A DNA stretch of 64,000 nt from Rhizobium sp. Root1203. GTDB lineage: Bacteria > Pseudomonadota > Alphaproteobacteria > Rhizobiales > Rhizobiaceae. The DNA lies in the NCBI RefSeq assembly GCF_001424945.1, contig NZ_LMCW01000056.1, forward strand, positions 124,001-188,000. The letters are read 5' to 3'. The notes under the pieces were generated by a model that saw only the letters and a list, made by a program, of their open reading frames with translations, was not told the origin of the DNA and ran no database searches. The position numbers were made by a program, and so were the translations under genes. Shown here piece by piece: positions 1 through 8,811 of the stretch. Positions within the stretch are counted from its first letter, which is position 1. Every line of letters begins with the position of its first letter.

Positions 1-2
1 AG

Positions 3-1424
3 GTGCATGCGTTGTGCGGGGAAAACGGCGCCGGTAAATCGACGCTGATGAAAATACTGGGCGGCGTCTATCGCCCGGACGGCGGGCGGCTGCGGGTCGG
101 CGGCGAGACCAAAGAATTCAAGCATCCCCGGGAAGCGCGGACCGCCGGCATCTCGATCATCCATCAGGAACTCAGCCTGATGCCGTTCCGCACCGTGACG
201 GAGAATATCTTTGCCGGGCAGGAGCCGACGCGTCGCGGCCTGCTGGACCGGGCGCTGATGGAAAGACGCACCGGCGAACTGTTGCGGCGCCTGGGGTCGA
301 CCATTCCGCCGGCCACGCAGGTGTCCGCTCTATCCATTGCCGAGCAGCAGCTCGTGGAAATCGCCAAGGCGCTTCTGTTGGACGCCCGCGTTTTGGTCAT
401 GGACGAGCCGACCGCCGCGCTCGATGACCGCGACGCACGATCTTTGCTCGATTTGGTCGGCAAGCTGAAGGCCGAGGGCGTGGCGATCGTCTACATTTCC
501 CATCGTATGCCTGAGGTCATGGCGATTGCCGACCGCGTTAGCGTGCTCAAGGACGGGCGCAAAGTCTGGACGCGGCCACGAGAGGAAGTTGACGTCGCTG
601 CCGTCGTCACGGCGATGGTCGGCCGAGATATCGCCGAATTCTTCCCGAAACCGGGACGTGGCGGGACCGGAGAGGTTCTGCTGGAGATATCGGATGGTGC
701 AAACCGGACCTTGCGGGGGATTGATCTGGCAGTGCGCGCAGGGGAAATCGTCGGGACCGCGGGCTTGGAAGATTCCGGCAAGACGGCGCTGGCGCAGGCC
801 ATCTTCGGCGATGATCCGCTGACAGAAGGTACGCTCCGCGTTGCCGGCAAGGTCGTTTCCGTGCAGTCGCCACGTCAGGCGATTGCTGCCGGGATCGGTT
901 ACCTCCCCGGCGACCGCAAGCGCGAAGGTCTCCTGCTGCGCCAATCCGTCCGCGACAATGCTCTTTTGACGCTCCAGGCTATGTCCAATGTATTCAGGCG
1001 GCCGCATCGCGCCGGGCTCTCCCGGGCCGAGACTGACCGCAAACTGAAGGCGATCGGGGTACGGGCCGCCGACTATGGTCAGGAGATCCGCACCCTGTCC
1101 GGAGGCAACCAGCAGAAAACCATCATCAGCCGATGGCTGGCGCAGGCACCCAAGATCCTGGTCTTTGCTGAACCGACCCGCGGTATCGACGTCGCCGCCA
1201 AAGCGGCGATCTACGAAACCATGCGCACGCTTGCCGATTCCGGTCGCGCCATCCTCATGGTGTCGTCGGATCTGCCCGAGGTCGTCGGCGTGAGCGATCG
1301 CATCGTCGTAATGCACGAGGGCCGCATCGCCGGAGAACTGGGCCGAGGCGCCAGTGAGGAAGCGGTCATCGGATTGGCACTCGGAATCCCGGCAGAACCG
1401 CAAATCAAGGCTGGAACAATATGA
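3..1424 (+). CDS. CUT2 (ribose-type) sugar ABC importer ATPase, 5' end cut off
   Basis: Tandem-domain ATPase that powers a monosaccharide importer at the inner membrane. The first Walker A (GENGAGKST) sits only six residues in, so the true start lies upstream of the window and the GTG at position 3 is internal. The first domain has the signature LSIAEQQ and Walker B VLVMDEP. The second has GLEDSGKT as Walker A and the signature LSGGNQQK, but its Walker B reads VFAEP, with Ala where Asp is usual (codon at 1167). Two ATP-binding halves of unequal quality are normal in the RbsA/MglA/AraG family. The stop overlaps the next gene by four bases, so it forms an operon with the two permeases. The substrate cannot be told from sequence. 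Confidence 0.93.
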   Translation: MHALCGENGAGKSTLMKILGGVYRPDGGRLRVGGETKEFKHPREARTAGISIIHQELSLMPFRTVTENIFAGQEPTRRGLLDRALMERRTGELLRRLGSTIPPATQVSALSIAEQQLVEIAKALLLDARVLVMDEPTAALDDRDARSLLDLVGKLKAEGVAIVYISHRMPEVMAIADRVSVLKDGRKVWTRPREEVDVAAVVTAMVGRDIAEFFPKPGRGGTGEVLLEISDGANRTLRGIDLAVRAGEIVGTAGLEDSGKTALAQAIFGDDPLTEGTLRVAGKVVSVQSPRQAIAAGIGYLPGDRKREGLLLRQSVRDNALLTLQAMSNVFRRPHRAGLSRAETDRKLKAIGVRAADYGQEIRTLSGGNQQKTIISRWLAQAPKILVFAEPTRGIDVAAKAAIYETMRTLADSGRAILMVSSDLPEVVGVSDRIVVMHEGRIAGELGRGASEEAVIGLALGIPAEPQIKAGTI

Positions 1425-2407
1425 CCCCGACATCCTCGCTCGCCCTAAAGCGAATTCCGCAGCGCTCTACGCTGCCCGTTCCCGCAATCGTCCTGGCTGT
1501 CGCAGCTTTCATCTATATGGGCGCGGCGGTCATCACCGGGCAGCTGGCACAACTGACCTTTGAAGGATTTGCCGGCTTGCTTCAACGCACAGTGGCACTT
1601 GGTATCGTCGGTCTCGGGCAGACCTTCGCCATTCTGGTAGGATCCATCGACCTCTCCGTTGCTGCCCTGATCAGTCTTGTCGCGGTCCTTGCCAGTTTTC
1701 TGATGCAGGGTGATCCGGCCATGATCCCGCCCGCCATCATCGTCTGCATCCTTGTTTCGCTCGGCGTCGGCGCCGTCAACGGCATCCTGGTTGCCTACTG
1801 GGGAATCAATCCGCTGATCGCTACACTCGGCAGCGGCCTGATCATTCAGGGCGGGCTATCGGCCGGCTTTACCCATCTTTCCGGAACCGTTGCACCGCAG
1901 TTTCAGGCCTTTGCGTATAGCAGCGTCCTCGGCGTGCCCTATCCGGTTTTGATGTTCGCAGCACTGACGTTCTGCGGCTGGTTCCTTTTGGCCAAAACCC
2001 GGTACGGCGCCGACATCTATTCCGTGGGGGGCAATCCGGACGGCGCAAAGCTCGCCGGCCTCCGCACCGAGCGCTTCGTCTTGTCGGCGCATATGCTTGC
2101 CAGCCTTTCTGCGGGGATCGCCGGCCTTTATCTGGCTGCTCGCCTGCAATCAGGCACTCCGTGGATCGGCCGCGACGGCATCTACGACCTGGAGTCCATT
2201 GCCATCGTCGTCATCGGCGGCACCATCCTTGCCGGCGGCAAGGGCGGGGTAATCGGAACGGCGGCAGGTGTGCTGCTGTTTGCCTCGCTCGACGCAAGCT
2301 TCAACATGTTCGGCGTCGATGCCTTCCTCAAGCAGGTGCTGCGCGGCGCGATCGTGATCGTGGCGGTAGCTATCTATACGGCGCGCAGCAAGGGGCATGT
2401 GGCATGA
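1421..2407 (+). CDS. CUT2 sugar ABC importer permease, first copy
   Basis: Integral membrane permease of 328 residues in the RbsC/AraH (BPD_transp_2) family, with about eight to ten hydrophobic segments. The characteristic stretch GSIDLSVAALISL near residue 75 is the family's conserved membrane motif, and VIGGTILAGGKGGVIGT near residue 265 is the second. It overlaps the ATPase by ATGA and is itself overlapped by the next permease, so translation is coupled. Together with the following permease it should form a heterodimeric channel. It would act with the binding protein at 3449. Confidence 0.93.
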   Translation: MTPTSSLALKRIPQRSTLPVPAIVLAVAAFIYMGAAVITGQLAQLTFEGFAGLLQRTVALGIVGLGQTFAILVGSIDLSVAALISLVAVLASFLMQGDPAMIPPAIIVCILVSLGVGAVNGILVAYWGINPLIATLGSGLIIQGGLSAGFTHLSGTVAPQFQAFAYSSVLGVPYPVLMFAALTFCGWFLLAKTRYGADIYSVGGNPDGAKLAGLRTERFVLSAHMLASLSAGIAGLYLAARLQSGTPWIGRDGIYDLESIAIVVIGGTILAGGKGGVIGTAAGVLLFASLDASFNMFGVDAFLKQVLRGAIVIVAVAIYTARSKGHVA

Positions 2408-3387
2408 TCGCAATTTCCGAAACAGCAACCGTGAAGCGCCGGATGCCATTGCAGGACATCAACATTGCGCTGCTCATCTTCCTTGTCCTTTATGCTGCCA
2501 TCGCGCTGATCCAGCCCAACTATCTCGAGGCCGGCCTGTTCATGAACTTCCTGCGCCGCGCCGCGCCGCTGGTCATTCTCGCCTGCGGCCAGCTTTGCGT
2601 GATCCTCACCGGCGGTTTCGACCTGTCGATGGGCGCGCTCATCACGCTGGTCGTGTTGGCTGCATCGATCCTGATCGACGGCGATCCTGACATGACCTGG
2701 GCGGTGATCGCCGGTCTCTATGCCATGGGAGCAACGGTCGGGATTCTCAACGGTGCCATCGTTGCTTTCCTGAGGGTGCCTTCGATCATCACCACGCTTG
2801 GAACCTCGCTGCTTGTCACCGGGACCGCGCTCGCCTGGTCCGGTGGAGCGCCGCGCGGCGATTTGCCCGACAACTTTCGCGATGCCGGTCGGCTGGTCCT
2901 GCGTGACATTCCGTTGACCGGCACGCTGCCGCTGGCGGTCATCATTCTCGTCGTCGTCGTCGCGCTGGTCTGGTGGGGCCTGCAAGCGACGGTCTACGGA
3001 AAGCGTCTGCTGGCGTTGGGCGACAATCCTCGAGCAGCCGAGCTTGCAGGCGTTCCCGTCACCGCGACCCGCATTTCCGCCTTTGTCATCTCGGCGCTTG
3101 CCGCCGTGACGGCGGGTATTCTCGTGGGCGGCTTTTCCGGCGTTTCCGTCAATGCGGGCAAGGGCATGGAGCTTCAGGCGATTGCAGCCTGCGTAATCGG
3201 TGGGGCGCAGTTGCTCGGGGGACGCGGCACCGTCTGGGGAGCCGTCTTCGGCGCACTCAGCCTCTTTGCCTTGTTTACGCTTCTCAATCTGCTTGGTCTG
3301 CCGCAGGCACTCCGCGACAGCGTGCAGGGAATTATTCTTATTGCGGCAGTGGGGGCCAGTGTCTGGCGCCATCGCCGCTCCAACTGA
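2404..3387 (+). CDS. CUT2 sugar ABC importer permease, second copy
   Basis: Second RbsC-family permease, 327 residues. The open frame continues upstream to 2161, but the ATG at 2404 overlaps the stop of the preceding permease (ATGA) and gives a protein of normal family length. Family motifs are GGFDLSMGALITL near residue 75 and CVIGGAQLLGGRGT near residue 265. The protein differs clearly from its neighbour, so the pair is heteromeric and not a recent duplication. It lies 61 bases before the binding-protein gene. Confidence 0.92.
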   Translation: MIAISETATVKRRMPLQDINIALLIFLVLYAAIALIQPNYLEAGLFMNFLRRAAPLVILACGQLCVILTGGFDLSMGALITLVVLAASILIDGDPDMTWAVIAGLYAMGATVGILNGAIVAFLRVPSIITTLGTSLLVTGTALAWSGGAPRGDLPDNFRDAGRLVLRDIPLTGTLPLAVIILVVVVALVWWGLQATVYGKRLLALGDNPRAAELAGVPVTATRISAFVISALAAVTAGILVGGFSGVSVNAGKGMELQAIAACVIGGAQLLGGRGTVWGAVFGALSLFALFTLLNLLGLPQALRDSVQGIILIAAVGASVWRHRRSN

Positions 3388-3448
3388 TTGCTGGCACTGG
3401 CAGCAATAATCGGCCGGGCTCACTGGCTTCTGTGGAGGAGATGAAGGC

Positions 3449-4576
3449 ATGCGATACACGACGATTTTAACGGGAATGCTGATGCTGACGACCGCCGGCG
3501 CTGCGTTCGCACAGGAATTCAACGACCCGGCGGAATTCAAGCGCCAGCGCGACTTGCTGTCGATGACGGCGGAGGGGCCGGCAGGGCAGCCCTGGATCCA
3601 GCATCTGGGCGGGGCAATGGCCGATACCGCGAAATACAAGAAAGAGGGCGCTCACACGATCTGCTTCTCGAATGCCGGGATCTTCAATCCCTGGCGTGTC
3701 GTGGGCATGAACAATCTGACGGCAGAGGCCGAACTGCACAAGAACGAGATCAAGGAACTGATCGTTCTCGATGCCGAAGGCAAGGACGACAAGCAGATCT
3801 CCGATATTCAGTCGCTGGTGAGCGGCGGCAAATGCGATGTGCTGATCGTTTCGCCGAACACCACGGCGGCACTGACCCCGGCGGTGGAAGCCGCTTGCGA
3901 AAAGCTCCCGGTCATCGTCTTTGATCGCGGCGTCAATAGCAAGTGCCCGGTCACCTACATCCATCCGGTCGGCGGCTACGGCTTCGGCATTACATCGGGC
4001 GAGTTCATCGTGAGCAAGGTGCCGAAGGGCGCAAATGTACTGGCGCTTCGGATCGTGCCCGGCGTCGATGTTCTGGAAACCCGCTATTCGGCGGCCAAGA
4101 CGATCTTCGATGAAGCCGGCCTGAAGGTTATCGGATCCGAATTCACCGGCAGCGACCGCGCCAAGACCAAGGCGATCGTCGAGGACTACATCAACCGCGG
4201 CGAAAAGATCGACGCCGTCTGGATGGATGCCGGCGACACCGCAACGGCGGCGCTTGAGGCGTTCGAGGATGCGGGCCAGCCCTATCCGGTGATCAGCGGC
4301 GAAGACCAGCAGGACTTCCTGCGCAAATGGCAGAAAGAAAAGCTCGTTGCTATCGGTCCATCCTATCCCACCTACCAGTGGCGTACGCCGATCATCGCCG
4401 CTCTGGATATCCTCGACGGCAAGCCGGTCCCTGGACCTGAATGGAACCTGCCACAGCCGGCCATTACTCAGGAAACGCTCGCAAGCTATATCGATGAAAA
4501 AATGCCTGCCCTGCACTATAGCCTGTGCGGATGCCAAGAACTGCCAGGATACCCCCAGCGCTGGGGTGGCAAATAG
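3449..4576 (+). CDS. Periplasmic sugar-binding protein of the CUT2 importer
   Basis: Type I periplasmic binding protein, 375 residues, that captures the sugar and delivers it to the permease pair. A signal peptide is visible (MRYTT, hydrophobic core, cleavage after AFA near residue 21). The start is preceded by GGAGGAGATG-like Shine-Dalgarno bases. The mature part has the two-lobe pattern of RbsB-like proteins, for example VSPNTTAALTPAVEAA and VIVFDRGVNS. It is the last transporter gene of the operon and is followed by a hairpin. The ligand is unknown; the downstream aldose epimerase points to an aldose. Confidence 0.9.
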   Translation: MRYTTILTGMLMLTTAGAAFAQEFNDPAEFKRQRDLLSMTAEGPAGQPWIQHLGGAMADTAKYKKEGAHTICFSNAGIFNPWRVVGMNNLTAEAELHKNEIKELIVLDAEGKDDKQISDIQSLVSGGKCDVLIVSPNTTAALTPAVEAACEKLPVIVFDRGVNSKCPVTYIHPVGGYGFGITSGEFIVSKVPKGANVLALRIVPGVDVLETRYSAAKTIFDEAGLKVIGSEFTGSDRAKTKAIVEDYINRGEKIDAVWMDAGDTATAALEAFEDAGQPYPVISGEDQQDFLRKWQKEKLVAIGPSYPTYQWRTPIIAALDILDGKPVPGPEWNLPQPAITQETLASYIDEKMPALHYSLCGCQELPGYPQRWGGK

Positions 4577-4594
4577 TCGCCTTTTTCTAGAAGT

Positions 4595-4622
4595 GATGCC
4601 GCGATTGGAAATTCGCGGCATC
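4595..4622 (+). terminator. Hairpin after the sugar-binding protein gene
   Basis: Perfect 10-bp arms (GATGCCGCGA at 4595-4604, TCGCGGCATC at 4613-4622) around an 8-base loop lie 18 bases after the stop codon. The T tract after the stem is short, so it may be a weak terminator or a 3'-end stabiliser of the binding-protein message. Confidence 0.5.
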
Positions 4623-4695
4623 TTGCCGCTGGAAATCGACTGCAATGTGTTTCAGAAGACGTCACCTGAACGCAACGCCTGAGGGAGACGGAAAC

Positions 4696-4779
4696 ATGCG
4701 GTCTCAGCCGTTCAACGCTTTCAATCAGCGCGCAAGATCATCCGGCCGATGCGACAAGCCGGGTCGTGTGGTTTCATGA
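4696..4779 (+). CDS. Possible 27-residue leader peptide coupled to the epimerase gene
   Basis: A short frame begins at ATG 4696 behind a strong ribosome-binding site (GAGGGAGACGG at 4681-4691). It runs 27 codons and ends with TGA at 4777-4779, overlapping the ATG at 4776 of the epimerase frame as ATGA. The peptide begins MRSQPFNAFNQ and is basic. The epimerase start has no convincing Shine-Dalgarno of its own, so this frame may serve to load ribosomes by translational coupling. Its peptide has no recognised family. A frameshift that split an originally longer N-terminus is the other possibility. Confidence 0.35.
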   Translation: MRSQPFNAFNQRARSSGRCDKPGRVVS

Positions 4780-5669
4780 GCTTTCGGGTCGTCGAACTGG
4801 AAAACGGGTTTGCCCGCATCGGTGTCCGGCCGGATCTCGGGGCTGGCCTGACGTGCTACGACATTTTCCGGGACGGAGAGTTCGTGCCAGTCCTGCGGCG
4901 CGTCGATCCGCAAACCGCGCACCCGTTTTCTCTGTCCAATATCGTCCTCGTGCCGTTTTCCGGACGCGTATCCCGGGGAGGGTTTACATTCGGCAATAGC
5001 TTCCACGCGATCGAACCGAATATGCCTGGCCAGAAGCATCCTGTTCACGGAAGCGGCTTTTCATCGGCATGGGCGGTCACGCGGCAATCGTCCGTCGACA
5101 TTTCCCTGGCCCTGAGCGGGGTAGGCCCCGGCCCGTTCGTGTACAATGCAGTGTTGAACTACCAGCTGGACGGCCGGTCACTGATCATGACGATGAACGT
5201 GACCAACAGGGCATCGGTCACGCTTCCCTACGGCAGCGGCTTTCATCCCTGGTTCGTGCGCGACGATGCCACCTATTTAACGGCCCCGGCGAAAGCTGTC
5301 TGGCTGGAAGACGAGGATCATCTGCCCGCCGGCTCCGTGCCGGTCGGTGACCGCCCTGACATGGACTTTACCCAAAGCCGGCGTCTGCCGGACCAGTGGA
5401 TCAATAACTGTTTTTCAGGCTGGACCGGGCATGGCCAGATCGATTGGCCGAAGAGGCGGGTGTCCGCAGCGGTTTGGGCGAGCGCAGAGATTTCGCACTA
5501 TGTTGTCTTCTCCCCATCCGCCGATGCCGATTTCTTCTGTTTCGAACCGGTCAACCATTCCGTCGATGCTTTTAACCTTCCAGGAGGGCCGCAGGCGCAT
5601 GGCATGAAATTGCTTCCGCCAGGTGCTTCGTCCAGCGTTTCAATGGTTATTGCACCGGCAGCAACCTGA
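4776..5669 (+). CDS. Aldose 1-epimerase (galactose mutarotase) family protein
   Basis: Expected to interconvert alpha and beta anomers of an aldose after uptake, in the cytoplasm. The family's catalytic features are present: HGSGF for the first His, GFHPWF for the second His, and FEPVNHSVDAFN containing the C-terminal Glu. ATG 4776 gives 297 residues; an in-frame ATG at 4749 would add nine. The later start is preferred because it overlaps the stop of a short upstream frame that carries the only good ribosome-binding site. It lies about 200 bases downstream of the importer operon and on the same strand, which fits a role in handling the imported sugar. Confidence 0.85.
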   Translation: MSFRVVELENGFARIGVRPDLGAGLTCYDIFRDGEFVPVLRRVDPQTAHPFSLSNIVLVPFSGRVSRGGFTFGNSFHAIEPNMPGQKHPVHGSGFSSAWAVTRQSSVDISLALSGVGPGPFVYNAVLNYQLDGRSLIMTMNVTNRASVTLPYGSGFHPWFVRDDATYLTAPAKAVWLEDEDHLPAGSVPVGDRPDMDFTQSRRLPDQWINNCFSGWTGHGQIDWPKRRVSAAVWASAEISHYVVFSPSADADFFCFEPVNHSVDAFNLPGGPQAHGMKLLPPGASSSVSMVIAPAAT

Positions 5670-5789
5670 GATGCCTGAACTATGTCGGTTCGGGAGCTTG
5701 CCGGTCGTGACCCGCAATCCGCCTGCGCGCCCTCGCGCAGGCGTCGTCTCCAGATACGTCGACCGATCATTCCCCTCGGTTTCGCCGCA

Positions 5790-6941
5790 TCAGTAGGCCG
5801 GCTTTACCGGAAACCAGTCGCTGCGTTCACCGTCAAGATATGCGCCGGCAATGCCGTCGACGCGATACTTTTCAAGCGCGCTTTCATCGACGTCGATGCC
5901 AAGGCCAGGACGTTCGGAGACCTCGAAACGGCCGTTTGAAAGTACGGGTGCGTTCGTACTGATGTCACCGCCGAGATAAGCACGCTCGGTGTCTATCGCG
6001 ATCGAGAGGTTGGGTATCGAGGCCGCCAGATGGATGTATGCGGACTGGGAGAGTGCCAGTTCTGCACCGGAATGCAGCGTAACCGGGATGCCGACGGCCT
6101 CGCAGATCGCCGCCGCCTTGATCGTCTGCCAGAGCCCGCCTGCCTCATGTGGATCCAGCAGCACGACGTCGGCTGCCCGCGCCCGCACAATATTTCCGAC
6201 ATCCGACAGCGTATAGGCGCTTTCATCGAGGGCGATCGGGACGGGGCCGGCAGCAACGAGGGCCGCATGCCCAGCGAGATCGTCCAGTTCGAGGGGCTGT
6301 TCGACATAGGCGGGATCCAAGGCCCGGAGCTTTTCGAGCTGGCGTTTTGCCGTCGCAACATTCCATGCACCGTTGACGTCGAGGCGCAGCGCTCTGTCGC
6401 CAATCACCGTTCGTGCCGTCTCGGCAAGGCGAATGTCGCTGCGTTCGTCAAAGCCGATCTTCACCTTGAACGTCTCGTATCCGGAATCCAGGAACCGCTG
6501 CAGGCGGGGCTTCAGCGCTTCGGGATCGTTCGTGAAGAGATATGCGGCGGCTTCGACGTCCTTGCGCCAGCGACCACCCCAAAGCGCGTAAAGAGGCAGC
6601 TTGGCCTGTTTGCCCAGCGCATCCCACATTGCCATTTCCAGCGCTGCGATCGCCATGACCGCGGCGCGCTTATGGTGATAGAAGCCCGCGCCAAGCACGT
6701 GTCGGTGCAGGCGCTCGACGTCTGCGACAGGATAGCCGATCGCCAGTCTCGCAACGATATCGGTAAAAACCGCGGGCACGTTGGCAATCAGCGAAATGGT
6801 TTCGCCCCAGCCGGTAAATCCTGCGTCTGTCTCTATCCTGCAGACCAGCCGGGTCGTTCCGATCCTGCGTCCCGACCCCCATAGGATATCCTCGGTAAAG
6901 GGCATGCGGATCAGCCAATGACGTACTTTTACGATGCGCAA
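5790..6941 (-). CDS. Enolase-superfamily dehydratase or racemase, mandelate racemase subgroup
   Basis: Predicted to abstract the proton alpha to a carboxylate, most likely dehydrating a sugar acid to a 2-keto-3-deoxy acid. Residues expected for the mandelate-racemase subgroup are visible: K159-V-K161, metal ligands D188 (DVNGAW), E214 (VEQP) and E240 (ALDES), and H290 (TLHSGAE) at the seventh strand. The sixth-strand Lys of muconate lactonising enzymes is absent (LLDPHEAGG), which argues against cycloisomerase activity. Length is 383 residues. The gene is divergent from the IclR-lactonase gene, and the intergenic space holds a perfect 15-base operator-like inverted repeat. The substrate is not identifiable. 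Confidence 0.88.
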   Translation of the reverse strand: MRIVKVRHWLIRMPFTEDILWGSGRRIGTTRLVCRIETDAGFTGWGETISLIANVPAVFTDIVARLAIGYPVADVERLHRHVLGAGFYHHKRAAVMAIAALEMAMWDALGKQAKLPLYALWGGRWRKDVEAAAYLFTNDPEALKPRLQRFLDSGYETFKVKIGFDERSDIRLAETARTVIGDRALRLDVNGAWNVATAKRQLEKLRALDPAYVEQPLELDDLAGHAALVAAGPVPIALDESAYTLSDVGNIVRARAADVVLLDPHEAGGLWQTIKAAAICEAVGIPVTLHSGAELALSQSAYIHLAASIPNLSIAIDTERAYLGGDISTNAPVLSNGRFEVSERPGLGIDVDESALEKYRVDGIAGAYLDGERSDWFPVKPAY

Positions 6942-6994
6942 CGTGTTCTCCTTGCGTAAGCGAAATTCAAGGTGCGGTTAGTTTGATATTGACA

Positions 6995-7009
6995 TGGAAC
7001 TTAGTTCCA
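6995..7009. promoter_or_regulatory. Perfect inverted repeat, probable IclR operator
   Basis: TGGAAC-TTA-GTTCCA is a perfect dyad of 6-base arms and a 3-base centre, between the divergent dehydratase and IclR-lactonase genes. IclR-family operators are commonly 14-15-base dyads. A copy with one changed arm base lies at 10751, before the binding protein of the same locus, which supports a shared regulator. One dyad here could control both divergent promoters and cause autoregulation. Confidence 0.7.
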
Positions 7010-7059
7010 AGATATCAGCTTGGTCAAGGGAGGCGACATTTTCGCTGCAGGGAGAGAGA

Positions 7060-8793
7060 ATGACCAAGGCCCAATTGAGCATCGATGCGACGGACCGGGA
7101 CGCTGCAGGAGCGGACGTCCACGGTGTTCCTGGCGTCCAGGCGTTGACCCGCGGGGTCCAGATCATCGAGGCGATTTCCGCCGAGCCGCGCGGCCTTCGT
7201 TTCACGGACCTTCTGGACCAGACGCAGTTGCCGAAGGGCACATTGCATCGCCTGCTGCAGGCGCTTGTCGAGGAGCGTCTTCTCGGTTTCGACAGTCGGA
7301 ACCAAGTATACCGCCTTGCGCCGAGGCTCTTCCAGTGGGCTCACACGGTCTGGGACAATTTCGACCTTCGCGGCGCCGCCGAGCCAGAGCTTGAGCGCTT
7401 GCGCGACATGACCGGCGAGGCAATTCGCCTCGGGGTCCTTGACGGACCAATGGTGCTCTACATCGATCAGCGCGAAGTGCCGCAACCGCTGCGGCTGAAC
7501 AATGGTGTGGGTGGCCGCGCTGCGCCGCATGCAAGCGGGATCGGAAAGGCAATTCTTGCCCATCTTTCGCTGGAAAAGCGTCGGGCACTCTTTGCCGACA
7601 TCGAGTTGGAGCGGCTTACACCCAGCACCATCATCAATGCGGAGGAGCTGCAACACCAGCTCGACCTGACCAAGGCGCGCGGTTACGCCATCTCGGTTGA
7701 CGAGCAGAACGCCGGCATTTCATCGGTCGCAGCCCCGGTCCTCAACCATCGGGGCGAGCCTATCGGCGCTATCGGCATCATCGGGCCGTCCTTCCGGCTT
7801 CCTGTGGACCGCCTGCACGCACTTGGCCGCGACGTGATCGAGGCTGCACGTCGCACATCGGGTAATTTCGGAGAATTCGCAATGTCGCTTGCCGTTAAGC
7901 CGCGTCCACTCGGACCTGATCGCGCCGATGTCCGCTGCGTCATTCCGGCCAGCGCCTTCCTGGGCGAGGGGCCGCATTGGTCTCAGGAGGATGGCAAGCT
8001 CTACTTCGTCGATATCTTGGCGCCTGCGGTCTATACCGGCGATACGATCAAGGGCACGTACAAAGCGATGCAGGTGCCGGAACTAATCGGCTTTGTCATT
8101 CCCCGCAAGCGAGGCGGCTTCATCGCAGCGATGCACGGTGAAATCCGAGGGCTGGACCTTGCGTCGGGCGCGCTCACGACGATCGCCAAGCCTGAGGCCG
8201 ATCGGCCGGGCAATCGTTTCAACGATGGCAAGTGTGATCGTGCCGGGCGTCTTTGGGCCGGCACTCTGGCCATCGATACCGCACCGGACCAGGGGCGCCT
8301 GTGGCGTATTGATACTGACGGTCGCACCCGCGAGATGGATCGTGGTTTCCACGTATCGAACGGCCTCGGCTGGAGCCCGGACGACAAGATCTTTTACTTT
8401 ACCGACACTGCAAAGCAGACGATCTATGCCTACGATTTCGATCTGGAGAGCGGCGCGATCAGCAATCGAAGGGTGTTTGTCACAGTGCCGGAGGCCGAAG
8501 GCAAGCCGGATGGCTTGACGGTCGATTCCGACGGTTTCGTCTGGGTTGCACACTGGGATGGCTGGTGCGTCACCAGATACGACCCCGAAGGCAAGGTAGA
8601 GCGCGTGATCAACCTGCCGATCCCGCGTCCGACCAGCTGCGTCTTCGGCGGTCCCAACATGCAGACATTGTTCGTAACATCGGCTCGCATCCGGCTGTCG
8701 GCTGCTCAGCTTGCCGACGCGCCGTTGTCCGGGAGCGTTTTTGCGATCGAGACCGGCATCAAGGGCCTGCCGGACGCTATGTTCGGCGGTTGA
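7060..8793 (+). CDS. IclR-type regulator fused to an SMP-30/gluconolactonase domain
   Basis: A 577-residue two-part protein. Residues about 25-95 form the IclR winged helix (LTRGVQIIEAI, LPKGTLHRLL), and about 105-275 the IclR effector-binding domain (SGIGKAILAHL, ISSVAAPVLNHRG, GAIGIIGP). Residues about 290-577 are an SMP-30-type beta-propeller with the metal-site pattern: E303 in GEGPHW, N388 in FNDGK, N434 in SNGL, D484 in PDGL. SMP-30 enzymes hydrolyse sugar lactones, so the fusion may join a lactonase to the regulator of its own pathway. The ATG at 7060 is chosen for its GGGAGAGAG ribosome site; an in-frame ATG at 6994 would overlap the operator. The ATPase gene follows 18 bases later. 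Confidence 0.9.
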   Translation: MTKAQLSIDATDRDAAGADVHGVPGVQALTRGVQIIEAISAEPRGLRFTDLLDQTQLPKGTLHRLLQALVEERLLGFDSRNQVYRLAPRLFQWAHTVWDNFDLRGAAEPELERLRDMTGEAIRLGVLDGPMVLYIDQREVPQPLRLNNGVGGRAAPHASGIGKAILAHLSLEKRRALFADIELERLTPSTIINAEELQHQLDLTKARGYAISVDEQNAGISSVAAPVLNHRGEPIGAIGIIGPSFRLPVDRLHALGRDVIEAARRTSGNFGEFAMSLAVKPRPLGPDRADVRCVIPASAFLGEGPHWSQEDGKLYFVDILAPAVYTGDTIKGTYKAMQVPELIGFVIPRKRGGFIAAMHGEIRGLDLASGALTTIAKPEADRPGNRFNDGKCDRAGRLWAGTLAIDTAPDQGRLWRIDTDGRTREMDRGFHVSNGLGWSPDDKIFYFTDTAKQTIYAYDFDLESGAISNRRVFVTVPEAEGKPDGLTVDSDGFVWVAHWDGWCVTRYDPEGKVERVINLPIPRPTSCVFGGPNMQTLFVTSARIRLSAAQLADAPLSGSVFAIETGIKGLPDAMFGG

Positions 8794-8811
8794 AATCGGG
8801 AGGAGGATTGG

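Noticed and set aside
2374..3639. Long minus-strand open frame over the second permease and the binding protein
   Set aside because: Its residues are charged and low-complexity with no family features. The plus-strand genes with proper motifs explain the DNA; it is a high-GC antisense shadow.
3467..4645. Minus-strand frame of about 390 codons opposite the sugar-binding protein
   Set aside because: No ribosome site or recognisable domain. It mirrors codon bias of the true gene.
6994..7059. Earlier in-frame start for the IclR-lactonase gene
   Set aside because: It would begin on the first base of the operator dyad, lacks a ribosome site, and the ATG at 7060 has a strong one.
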